Assembly (NCBI GenBank): GCA_023399155.1
Contig: JAEWQP010000002.1
Span: 62,001 to 126,000 of the forward strand
Direction of reading: 5' to 3'
Length of the DNA stretch: 64,000 nt
Source: Verrucomicrobiota bacterium
Lineage (GTDB): Bacteria > Verrucomicrobiota > Verrucomicrobiia > Opitutales > Opitutaceae
Made by a program: the position numbers and the translations under genes
In this document: positions 17,365-25,206 of the stretch, piece after piece
How the letters are laid out: every line of letters starts with the position of its first letter
Position numbering within the stretch: the stretch's first letter is position 1
The notes under the pieces: generated by a model
Seen by the model: the letters and a program-made list of their open reading frames with translations, nothing else
Databases searched by the model: none
What the model was told of the DNA's origin: nothing

Positions 17365-19689
17365 TCAGGTCAGCGCGGTCGGGTGCGGGCGTTTCCGCTG
17401 ACCCGTGCGCGGAGCCTTTGCCTCGTAGCGGCTGTACCCGTGGTACGAGCTGCTGTAGGCGAGGCGCGGGTTCATGTTGTTGCTCGAAAAATCGTTCAGG
17501 ATCATCCCGATCGGCGGCGCGGCGGTCTTGCGCAGGTCGGAGAGCGTGCGCCTGATCTGGGCGATGGGCGCGAACGCCTCGCGGGCGACCACGATCGATT
17601 CCCCACTCGTGCGGGTGAGCACGAGCGCATCCTGAAAGAGCCCGGCCGGCGGCGTGTCGATGAGGATGGCATCGTAGTGCTTCTTCAGCTCCTCGAGCAG
17701 CGCGGTCATGTGGGATGAGATGAGGTACTGCATCGGCTGCGGGTCCTCACCGCCGGCGCCGATGAGATGGGTGCCGCCGACGAGCCGCTGCACGCCCAGC
17801 GGAGACTGCGGGCCGAAAAGATCGTGCATCGGGAAACCGGCGCGCGCCCAGGCCATCAGTCCCCGGTCCTCCTCGGTGCGGTGCATGAGGTGCTGCATCG
17901 GGCGGCGAAGATCGCTGTCGATGATCAGCGTGCGCCGGCCGAGCTGGCTGAAGGCGGAGGCGAGGTTCGAGACCACGACGGACTTTCCCTCACCGGGCAC
18001 CGCGCTGGTCACGACGAAGGTGCGGCACGCGGGCTGAGTCGAGAGGAGCTCCAGCTGCGCCGTGATGGCCATGAACGGCTCCATCTTCGCCGGATTGACG
18101 TGGTCGCGTACGATGTGCGGGCGCTCCGCGGCCGTCATCCCGCTCAGGCGCGGAACGCCGCCGAGCAGCTCGCTCCCGAACTCACGCTCCACGTCCATCG
18201 CGCTGGTGATGCGCTGGTCGAAGAGGTGCAGCACCAGGGGTGCGACCACGAATGCGATTCCACCGAACAGCCCGATCAGGCCGATCGCCATGACCTTGCG
18301 CGAGATCGTCGGGTAGGAGATGTAGGCCGGATCGATGACGCGCATCACGTCGGAGGGGATGTTGCTCACGAGCGAGGCGGTGTTCGCGCGCTTGAGCAGG
18401 TCGGTGAGCGCATTGCGCTTGGCCACGATCTCGCTCTCCAGAATCTGGAGACGGTTGGCGCGGCGGCCGATCTCGATCACGGATTCAAAGGCCGCCGCAA
18501 ACTCCTGCTCGAGCCCCGACTCGATCAGGCGCGCGTTGGCGAACTGGCTTTCGAGATCGCGCAGCGCGAGTTCGAAGTTGCTCGCGATGGTGTCGCGGAT
18601 GCCTCGGATGTTTGCGTCGATCTCGCGCATCTTCACGTGGCGCGAACCGTAGCGCGATGAGAGCACCTGGCGCTGGCCGTTGAGGCGGTCGAGTTCCTGG
18701 CGGAGCTGCTGGTTGTTGCCGAAGTTCGCGAGGAGCGTGTTGTCAAAGGGGATGGGGTTCACCGCCAGGTCCGCCTTGGCCTTCTCCAGCTGCGTCTGGA
18801 GCTTCACGCGTTCGAAGCGGTAGGTGGCGAGCTGGTGGTCGATCTGGCGCAGCCGCTCGGCGAGAATCCCCTGGTTGTCCTCCAGCGAGATGATGTTGTT
18901 CTCCTTGCGGAAATCCCGCTGCTCGTCCTCGAGGCGGGTGATCTCAGCCTTCAGCAGCGCGGCCTGCTCGCCGAAGATGCCGGCCGCGGTGGCGCTCGCC
19001 TGCTGGATCTCGTCCTGGACGATCTTGAGGTAGGCGGCGGACATCCGGTTGGCCACCAGGACTGCTGTATCCTGATCGCGGTGACGGAAGCTGAGGATGA
19101 AGAAATCGCGGTTGCGCTCGCGCTCGACGTCCATCTTCGAGGCGAGGAACTGTTCGAACGATACCGCGGTGGCGGGGTCCTCACCCTCGAGGTACGGGGC
19201 CATGATCGCGGCCTGCTCCTCGGGGGTGAACTGGCTGGCGAGAGACACGCTGAACCGCCGGCTCTTCATGACCGAGAGGTGATTCTGCAGCGAGTTTTCC
19301 TGCGCCCCCTTCTGGTCGCGCGGGATCTCGCGCGACTCGAGGATTTCATCGAGCGGACTCTGTGCGAGCATCGTCGTGACCGCCCTGTGCTCGGGCTCTT
19401 CGCCGAGCACGTAGTAGCCGACCGCGGCGCCGACGAGCGCGGCGGCGAGGAGGGCGGCGATCCACCGGCGGCGCACGATCAGCAGTGCGGTGCGCAGCCG
19501 CGCGACAAGGTCGTTCATCGTCAGGTCGCCCTGGGAGGCGCCTGCCTTGCGTATCGGGCGGGCGGATGCGAATCCCGCGGCCGAAGGTGCGCCATCGCGC
19601 GCCAGGTCCGCGTGACCGTTCGAGCCCTTGGGGCCCGAGGGCGTGCCGTTGAAACGATTGTGGAAGGAAGGTGTGTCGGCGGAGGACAT
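17365..19689 (-). CDS. Wzc-like polysaccharide co-polymerase with tyrosine-kinase domain
   Basis: Predicted 774-residue inner-membrane protein. After a polar N-tail come helix 1 (about 75-95), a large periplasmic coiled-coil region (100-460), helix 2 (about 465-490) and a cytoplasmic BY-kinase domain. The kinase has Walker A SAVPGEGKS (562-570), Walker A' TLIIDSDLRRP (587-597) and Walker B AILIDTPP (674-681). The tail carries a tyrosine cluster at about Y745, Y749, Y752 and Y755, the expected autophosphorylation sites. The protein controls chain length and couples polymerisation to export. It lies 12 bases after the Wza-like gene, so they are co-transcribed. Confidence 0.95.
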   Translation of the reverse strand: MSSADTPSFHNRFNGTPSGPKGSNGHADLARDGAPSAAGFASARPIRKAGASQGDLTMNDLVARLRTALLIVRRRWIAALLAAALVGAAVGYYVLGEEPEHRAVTTMLAQSPLDEILESREIPRDQKGAQENSLQNHLSVMKSRRFSVSLASQFTPEEQAAIMAPYLEGEDPATAVSFEQFLASKMDVERERNRDFFILSFRHRDQDTAVLVANRMSAAYLKIVQDEIQQASATAAGIFGEQAALLKAEITRLEDEQRDFRKENNIISLEDNQGILAERLRQIDHQLATYRFERVKLQTQLEKAKADLAVNPIPFDNTLLANFGNNQQLRQELDRLNGQRQVLSSRYGSRHVKMREIDANIRGIRDTIASNFELALRDLESQFANARLIESGLEQEFAAAFESVIEIGRRANRLQILESEIVAKRNALTDLLKRANTASLVSNIPSDVMRVIDPAYISYPTISRKVMAIGLIGLFGGIAFVVAPLVLHLFDQRITSAMDVEREFGSELLGGVPRLSGMTAAERPHIVRDHVNPAKMEPFMAITAQLELLSTQPACRTFVVTSAVPGEGKSVVVSNLASAFSQLGRRTLIIDSDLRRPMQHLMHRTEEDRGLMAWARAGFPMHDLFGPQSPLGVQRLVGGTHLIGAGGEDPQPMQYLISSHMTALLEELKKHYDAILIDTPPAGLFQDALVLTRTSGESIVVAREAFAPIAQIRRTLSDLRKTAAPPIGMILNDFSSNNMNPRLAYSSSYHGYSRYEAKAPRTGQRKRPHPTALT

Positions 19690-19701
19690 GAGGGGATCCG
19701 G

Positions 19702-20337
19702 TTAGAATGACCTCTCCGGCACGAAGACGATGTCGCCTGGCAGGAGCTGGAATCCGACGGACTGGTTGGCGTTGCGGCCTCCGGCGAGGTAGGCCTCGAC
19801 ATTGATCGTGAAGCGAACCTCGCGCTTGCCGGCCTCGAGGCGCGTGACCTGGACCGATTCGCCCCGGGCGAGCCGGGTGAGGCCGCCCGCGTAGGTGATC
19901 GCCTCGACGATGTTCATGGAGTCCGCCTCGAGAGGCAGCGCGATCTGGGAGGGCTTGTTCACCTGGCCGAGGACGGAGACTGTCCGGGCGTTGTACTGCT
20001 CGACCACCAGGATCACCTGGGGCGCCACGAAGTAGTCCTGCTCGATATACATCTGGCGGATCCGTTCCTCGGCCGCCCGCAGGGTCATGCCCGCGACCTT
20101 GACCACGCCGATCATCGGGAGCGGCAGCTCGCCGGAGGCGGTTACGCGCTGGACGAGTTCCGTATCGGGCTCCTCGAAGATCTGGAAGTGCAGCAGGTCA
20201 TGCGCTGCGATGCGGTAGTCCTCCCGCGAGATCTGCGCCCAGGCGGCCGGGGAGGCGATCAGGGCCGCCAGCAACCAGGCAAGCGCGCAGGGCCATGCGG
20301 GACCTCGCGATGCCGGGACACTGGGACTTGGGGTCAT
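19702..20337 (-). CDS. Wza-like polysaccharide export protein (Poly_export/SLBB)
   Basis: Predicted 211-residue secreted protein. The signal segment WPCALAWLLAALIASPAAWA ends with an A-x-A site before QISREDYRIAAHDLL. The polysaccharide export domain follows (DYRIAAHDLLHFQIFEEPD), then an SLBB-like domain (VSVLGQVNKPSQIALP) and the closing LLPGDIVFVPERSF, which is standard for this family. It forms the periplasmic/outer-membrane channel component for the polymer. It is shorter than E. coli Wza (about 380 residues), as in GumB/EpsA-type proteins. An ATG at 20364 would add nine residues and is equally possible. No lipobox cysteine is seen. Confidence 0.92.
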   Translation of the reverse strand: MTPSPSVPASRGPAWPCALAWLLAALIASPAAWAQISREDYRIAAHDLLHFQIFEEPDTELVQRVTASGELPLPMIGVVKVAGMTLRAAEERIRQMYIEQDYFVAPQVILVVEQYNARTVSVLGQVNKPSQIALPLEADSMNIVEAITYAGGLTRLARGESVQVTRLEAGKREVRFTINVEAYLAGGRNANQSVGFQLLPGDIVFVPERSF

Positions 20338-20390
20338 GGACGTGTGAATACAGAATGCGTGCATGGCGGAATCGGGGGAAAGGGGGCGGG

Positions 20391-21545
20391 TCAATAGACG
20401 AGACCGCAGCTGACCGCGACGATGGTCTGGTCGGCGTCGCGGCCGGGCACGTTCGAGTCGATCGTGCCCCAGGTGGCCTCGGCCTCGGCGTAGAAGCGGT
20501 CGGTGCGGCGGTAGCGCAGCGAGGCGCGCAGGTTGAGGATCTCGTCCTTCCGGGAGTCGCGCTCGTAGCGTATCACGTCGGGCGAGACCTCGAATGTCGC
20601 GCGGTAGGCGGGCCCGATCGAGCGATCGGCGAGGAGCGTGAACGTCGACCGCCGCGTCGCGAAGCCGCTGGGTGAGAATTCCATGGCGCGGCGCGTCTTC
20701 AGCTGCACCGACGAGAGGGCGGAGGCCTCCCACTTGACGTCCGCGGCCCAGCTGATGCCGCCGTCGCTGAAGTCCTGTCGTCCGCTGAATTCGGAATGCT
20801 GGTAGCCGAGGAACGCGTTGGCCGTCACCTTCGGCAGCACCCGTCCGCGCACCCGAAGCCCGACCTCGTGGCTGAGCGAATCAGTGGACTGCACCGCTCC
20901 CGCGGGATCGGATTCGCCCAGTTCCAGGGTGTAGTCCAGGAACCAGCGGCGCTCGGGGATCCAGGAATGTCCCACGCCGACATTGAAATGCGTCCGGCGG
21001 TTGATCGGGTAGTCCGCATTGGAGCGGTCGACCACCAGGGTGCCGGCGCCGCCCGAGACGATGAGCTTGGGCGAGGCGTACCACTCGCCGAGCAGGTCGA
21101 GGCCGTAGCGTTCGCGGCGGATGCGATCCTGCAGCGTGCGCTCGACGGTTGTCTCCGAGCGCCAGAAGGCCTCGCCCTCCCAGTAGGAAACATCCTCATG
21201 GTCCCGTGGATACGCGAGGTCGAGCCGAAGCCCGCCGTCCACCGCGTTGGCATCGCTCTCGGAAAAATACCAGCTGCCCTGGATGTCTCCCGTGAGATCG
21301 AGCTGCGTGAGGCTGTTCTGCGTGCGCCCGAAGGTCATCGCGTGCGAGAGCGTGGAGAAACCGTCGCTCTTGGTGTCGTTGCTCGCGCCGTAGATGTTCG
21401 AATCGTAACCGACCAGCAGCTCGGTTTCCTGCCGGAGGTAGCTGCGCGAGATGAGGCCCTGCGCGTACGCCAGGGGGGCGATCGCGACGGGCAGCAGGAC
21501 GGCGGTGACGAGGGCGCGACGGGAGGACGGGGAGATGCAACTCAT
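20391..21545 (-). CDS. Outer-membrane beta-barrel protein of the exopolysaccharide locus (EpsL-like)
   Basis: Predicted 384-residue outer-membrane protein. A signal peptide (residues 1-28, ending APLAYA) is followed by alternating hydrophobic and polar strands, such as ETELLVGYDSNIYGAS and LRASLRYRRTDRFYAEAEA, and ends in SCGLVY with an aromatic C-terminus suited to BAM assembly. Position between the priming transferase and the export protein and the barrel pattern match EpsL/BBP2-type porin-like proteins of exopolysaccharide operons. It may form or support the outer-membrane exit pore. The frame is open upstream to 22325, inside the priming transferase gene; the ATG at 21545 is chosen because the signal peptide starts there. 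Confidence 0.85.
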   Translation of the reverse strand: MSCISPSSRRALVTAVLLPVAIAPLAYAQGLISRSYLRQETELLVGYDSNIYGASNDTKSDGFSTLSHAMTFGRTQNSLTQLDLTGDIQGSWYFSESDANAVDGGLRLDLAYPRDHEDVSYWEGEAFWRSETTVERTLQDRIRRERYGLDLLGEWYASPKLIVSGGAGTLVVDRSNADYPINRRTHFNVGVGHSWIPERRWFLDYTLELGESDPAGAVQSTDSLSHEVGLRVRGRVLPKVTANAFLGYQHSEFSGRQDFSDGGISWAADVKWEASALSSVQLKTRRAMEFSPSGFATRRSTFTLLADRSIGPAYRATFEVSPDVIRYERDSRKDEILNLRASLRYRRTDRFYAEAEATWGTIDSNVPGRDADQTIVAVSCGLVY

Positions 21546-21550
21546 GGTTT

Positions 21551-23236
21551 TCAGTGGGCGTTCTTCAAACGGAAGGGAGTGACGGCCAGGCAGTAGAGGT
21601 CGACGAGAGGGCTCCATGTCTCGAGGTAGTGCAGATCGAACTCGATGCGCTTGAGGAGATCGGAGTCGCCGCGCAGGCCGTGGATCTGGGCCCATCCGGT
21701 GAGTCCCGCCTTCACCTCGTGACGCATCGCGTAGTTGGGGATCTGATGCGTGAAGCGGGCGATGAGTTCCGGCCGTTCCGGGCGCGGTCCCACCAGGCTC
21801 ATGTCGCCCATGAGCACGTTCCAGAACTGCGGGAGTTCGTCGATGTTGGCCCGGCGCATGAGTGCGCCGATCTTGAGACGGCGCGGATCGTCGCGCGTGG
21901 CCCACACCGGGCCGGTCTTCGACTCGGCGTCCAGCGCCATGCTGCGGATCTTGTAGATATGGAACGTTCGCCCGGAACGGCTCGACCGTAGTTGCCGGAA
22001 GATGACGGGTCCGGGCGATTCGCGGTAGACCATGATGCCGAACACCGCGATGATCGGCGCCGAGATCAGAAGGCCCACCAGGGCGCCCACGATGTCGAAG
22101 GCGCGCTTGACGATCCGGTTGAGCGTGCGATCCAGGGGAAGGGTGGAGAGTCCGAGCAGCGGGACCCCGTCGACCACGCGCACCCCCAGCTGGGCTTTCA
22201 GCGCGGGGAAGTAGTCCGGGATCAGCTGAAAATCGAGGTGGCCATCCTGGCACCGCGCCGCGAGCCGCTCGATCTCCTGGGCGGGACACGAAGGGTCGGC
22301 CAGTACAACGGTGTCGGCCCGGCATTCCTCCAGGATTGCCGGGAGTGCCTCAAATTCGCCGAGGACCGGGACATCGGGGGGAGGCGTGGACGCGAAAACG
22401 CCACCCGGAGTCGGGACGCAACCGACGAACTCGCGCAGGTGGGCAAGGTCGCGACGCAGGGCGCGGACGTAGGAGGCCGAGCCCCCGGTCCAGCCCACCA
22501 CGACCACCCGCGAAGCGAGCGAATCGCGAATCAACGGGTGCAGCAGACTCGACAGTAGTGCAAAACGCCAGATCACCAGTGCCAGAGCCATGCCGATAGC
22601 GGCGACAAACAGGTTCGGGCCCGTGGTCGACTCTCGAAGCAGGACGACCTGCTGGAGCGAGAAGAGCAGCCCGAAACCCAGGGCCAGGCTCGATACGGCG
22701 GCGCGAACCCACCCGCCCGTATTGAGCAACCGGTCGCTGTCGTAGGCGCGAAACACACACATAAGCGCAGTGAAGGCACCGGCCGCTGCCGCGGACCACG
22801 CCAGCATCCCGGGCAGTGCGGTTCGCAACGTCCCCAGAATTTCCCGCCCACCTCCCGAGGCAATGCCTTCGACGGCCATGCCCGCGAGGGCTCCCGCCGT
22901 GGCGATGCCGCATTCTGCAACCAGCGCGAAACCGCTGATGCGGGTGCGCAGGTCCTTGGCGCGGATACGGGATACGCGATTGGGATCGACCGCGTGCAGG
23001 TGCACCTCCGGTGCGGCGCGATCCAGGATACCGAAAGGGGGGACAGCGTAGGTTGCCGCGCCGTCGACCGCGCGCGTCTGGGTCTCGGGGGTGGCGTTCA
23101 CGCGGGGAAACTCCGGAGGGACCCGCCGCCCTGCATCCTGCCCATCCGAGGCCGTACCGGTGCGCACGGCGAGGCGTCGCGTGCCAGCGTGCGGCTGTGC
23201 GTGCGAAGTGAGTCGAGCGTCCGAGGCTTCCGGCAT
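21551..23236 (-). CDS. Polyprenyl glycosylphosphotransferase (exopolysaccharide priming enzyme)
   Basis: Predicted inner-membrane enzyme of about 561 residues that starts repeat-unit assembly by moving a sugar-1-phosphate to undecaprenyl phosphate. It has four or five N-terminal helices and a nucleotide-binding-like middle domain (VVVVGWTGGSASYVRAL). The C-terminal catalytic domain starts at RAFDIVGALVGLLISAP and includes FHIYKIRSM, RRANIDELPQFWNVLMGDMS and VGPRPERPE. It is the first gene of the locus. The start is uncertain: ATG 23236, TTG 23245, or a GTG at 23101 that has GGAG ten bases upstream and would remove 45 low-complexity residues. If the sigma-54-like site at 23249-23263 is real, the GTG is favoured. 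Confidence 0.93.
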   Translation of the reverse strand: MPEASDARLTSHAQPHAGTRRLAVRTGTASDGQDAGRRVPPEFPRVNATPETQTRAVDGAATYAVPPFGILDRAAPEVHLHAVDPNRVSRIRAKDLRTRISGFALVAECGIATAGALAGMAVEGIASGGGREILGTLRTALPGMLAWSAAAAGAFTALMCVFRAYDSDRLLNTGGWVRAAVSSLALGFGLLFSLQQVVLLRESTTGPNLFVAAIGMALALVIWRFALLSSLLHPLIRDSLASRVVVVGWTGGSASYVRALRRDLAHLREFVGCVPTPGGVFASTPPPDVPVLGEFEALPAILEECRADTVVLADPSCPAQEIERLAARCQDGHLDFQLIPDYFPALKAQLGVRVVDGVPLLGLSTLPLDRTLNRIVKRAFDIVGALVGLLISAPIIAVFGIMVYRESPGPVIFRQLRSSRSGRTFHIYKIRSMALDAESKTGPVWATRDDPRRLKIGALMRRANIDELPQFWNVLMGDMSLVGPRPERPELIARFTHQIPNYAMRHEVKAGLTGWAQIHGLRGDSDLLKRIEFDLHYLETWSPLVDLYCLAVTPFRLKNAH

Positions 23237-23248
23237 GCCCCGCAAAGC

Positions 23249-23263
23249 GCACCGCGCGTGCCA
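23249..23263 (-). promoter_or_regulatory. Candidate sigma-54 promoter of the exopolysaccharide operon
   Basis: On the minus strand the site reads TGGCACG, four bases, GT, then GC. It matches the -24/-12 consensus TGGCACG-N4-TTGC except for one T in the -12 half, and the GG-to-GC spacing is exact. Transcription would begin near 23238, which suits translation from the GTG at 23101 better than from the ATG at 23236. I found no good sigma-70 boxes nearby. It is a match by eye only. Confidence 0.35.
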
Positions 23264-24418
23264 ACCGTCCGCCCCAAACGCTTGACTGCACCCCTATAGG
23301 CGACTGGGGCGCCGCCCCGTATGCACGATGCAACGACCAACCAGCCCCTCGGGAAGCAACGGGAAGTCGGCCGGACGCGTGCTGGCTCGGTCATGGTTAT
23401 CAACCAAGGTGTGTGGTTCATGCGTTTACAGAGGAGAACCGCGCGGGAAGACGGTGGGCGCGGGAGGGGAATCCTACAAAGACCCCTGTATGCCCGTCAT
23501 CGGGTTCAGGCCCGGAAGGCAGTGCAGAATGCAGCCCTAGATCCCCGATGAGCGCGTCAGCCGTCATCCGGTTCGTTTTCGAGCGGTGCGCCAACGTGGA
23601 GGGCTCAGGCGCCGCTCCGTATCCAAAAATACGAGCACGGCCTGACGGAGCCGTGCGATGGGGCACGGTCCCCGGTGTCACTAAAAAATGGAGACGCAGG
23701 CGTCCTGCGGTGCCGGCCTGGCGCAGACTCGGCGCGCGTTCGTCGGATGCGACGCAGCAGCCCGTGGATGGCGCGGTGGGGCGGTTTTTCATGCATCCGC
23801 ACGTCCGATCGACCGACCGGATGCGGGGTCGATGGAGTCATGGCGCCCCGGCGGTGCCAGCACGGATTCTCGGGAAGCGGCGGGGACCGCTTTCGGTGCA
23901 CCGACTCCCTGCCGACGAACCCAGGTCCGGACGGGCGGCCCGGCCGGGCGCGCGCCGAGGACGGGTCCGCCAGGATGGGCATCACGAGCGCCCGGACCCA
24001 GCTGCACCCGGCGTTGATCGAGGGGAGAGAGGTTGCTCTTGGGGCGACGGCCCCGGCAGTTCAGCCCGATTTCCTGCCTGGCGACCTTCAGCCTGTTCGC
24101 GGCGGCTCCGGCTGGCTTCGACCGGCGCTATTCGGAGTCCATGCCCCGCCCGCGGCCAGAGGCGTTGAGGGTTGCCCGAGGGTTTCAATGGTCGGCTGCC
24201 CGGTTGCAGCAGCCATTCGCCGGGCAAGGCGGCCGCTCGTCGAAGCGTCATCGTCGCGCCGCCGCGGGGCAGGCATGAGTGCGCGGCCAGGCTCGGGCAC
24301 GGCACCGCCGCGGCGATGCGTTTCTCATGAACCTCACCTTTTCCTCCGAGATCTGCGCCCCGGCATCCGAGGCGCCGAGGTCGGGCGCCCTGGAGCCCCT
24401 TTTCCACCCACGTCGTCC
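23264..24418. other. Gene-poor region upstream of the exopolysaccharide operon
   Basis: About 1.15 kb with open frames on both strands, but their translations are rich in R, P, G and A with no domain and no supporting start signal, so I call no gene. It holds one intrinsic-terminator-like hairpin (23624-23656, minus strand). A frame continuous with the ankyrin gene stays open back to 23675 but looks non-coding. It may be a regulatory region or the remains of decayed genes. Confidence 0.5.
23624..23656 (-). terminator. Candidate Rho-independent terminator, no adjacent gene
   Basis: A perfect 7-bp stem (23635-23641 with 23650-23656) with an 8-base loop is followed on the minus strand by a short spacer and a run of five T (23625-23629). 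It would stop minus-strand transcripts arriving from higher coordinates, such as the propeller operon. The nearest minus-strand gene upstream ends at 24820. Confidence 0.45.
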
Positions 24419-25033
24419 ATGAAAATGAAGCGGCTATCTCTTCAGCAGGTTCGCATCCCTGCCTGTCTCCTCGTCGTGTCGTTGCTGGTTTGTGGCGGTC
24501 TGCGAGGGGGTGAGATCCACGACGCCGCCGCATTCGGCGATCTGGATAAGGTCAAGGAGCTGCTTCTGGCCGAACCGGCACTCCTGGAGTCGAAAGACCG
24601 GGATGGGGAGACGCCGCTCATCAAGGCCTGCGTCGGGGTGGGGGACAACGTCACGCACTTCGCGACCGCAAGCTTCCTTGTCGCACGCGGCGCCAACGTC
24701 AACGCATCAGGTCTCGCGGGCAGGACGCCGCTGATGTGTGTCAACCAGCGCCAGGGGGAATGCCTCGACCTCATGCAGCGCCTCATAGCCAAAGGCGCAG
24801 ATGTCAACGCCCGCATGTCCTACACGTCGCGTACCTGGACTGTCTTTTGCGGTGCCGCCAAGTCGGGGAACGCGATCGCCGGTTGCCTCGTATTGAGCTC
24901 CATCAGGAACATGTCGAACCCGCCGCTGTGCGCGGTGCAAAAAGCATCCGGGCTGGTGGGGAAGTCAGACGAGCCCGTGATGCCCGCAAGGTGGAGCCTG
25001 CCGTCACCGTCGAGGGCGATCGCGCTTGCCTGA
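24419..25033 (+). CDS. Secreted ankyrin-repeat protein, 3' end lost at a junction
   Basis: The ATG at 24419 starts a signal peptide (hydrophobic stretch ACLLVVSLLVCGG, ending near residue 30), then ankyrin repeats: HDAAAFGDLDKVKELLLAEP, DGETPLIKACVGVG, FLVARGANVNASGLAGRTPL and LIAKGADVNAR. Ankyrin-like character stops near residue 152 (about 24875). The rest of the frame, to the stop at 25033, runs antisense to the 5' part of a propeller gene and is not ankyrin-like. So the true protein is truncated and carries about 50 foreign residues. Ankyrin proteins bind other proteins; the partner is unknown. Confidence 0.6.
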   Translation: MKMKRLSLQQVRIPACLLVVSLLVCGGLRGGEIHDAAAFGDLDKVKELLLAEPALLESKDRDGETPLIKACVGVGDNVTHFATASFLVARGANVNASGLAGRTPLMCVNQRQGECLDLMQRLIAKGADVNARMSYTSRTWTVFCGAAKSGNAIAGCLVLSSIRNMSNPPLCAVQKASGLVGKSDEPVMPARWSLPSPSRAIALA

Positions 25034-25206
25034 TCCAGACGGCTGCCGCCGATGAACTGGGTCCACTCGAGCGCCATCCCGCCAAAGCGAACGGCTTCCC
25101 TGCCGCCGGACGCATGAGCGCCGCCAGCCGGGATGATCGCTGGGGCAACAAGGCCGGCGGCCAGCATTCCAACGACAGCAACCACGAATGCCGGTGTACT
25201 CTTCAT
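24820..25206 (-). pseudogene. SBBP-type beta-propeller protein, 3'-truncated
   Basis: The frame starts at ATG 25206 with a signal peptide (VVAVVGMLAAGLVAPAI), then WTQFIGGSRLDQASAIALDG, LHLAGITGSSDFPTSPDAF and GGFDMFLMEL, the pattern of one SBBP beta-propeller repeat. A normal repeat would go on with a K-L-x-x-x-G-x-x-x-x-x-S-T-x-L-G-G stretch. Instead, from about 24895 down, the frame reads through the antisense of the ankyrin gene to a stop at 24820. Only about 103 of 128 residues look native, against the 817 of its operon neighbour. Its ATG overlaps the stop of the larger propeller gene by four bases, so it was the third gene of that operon. Confidence 0.65.
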
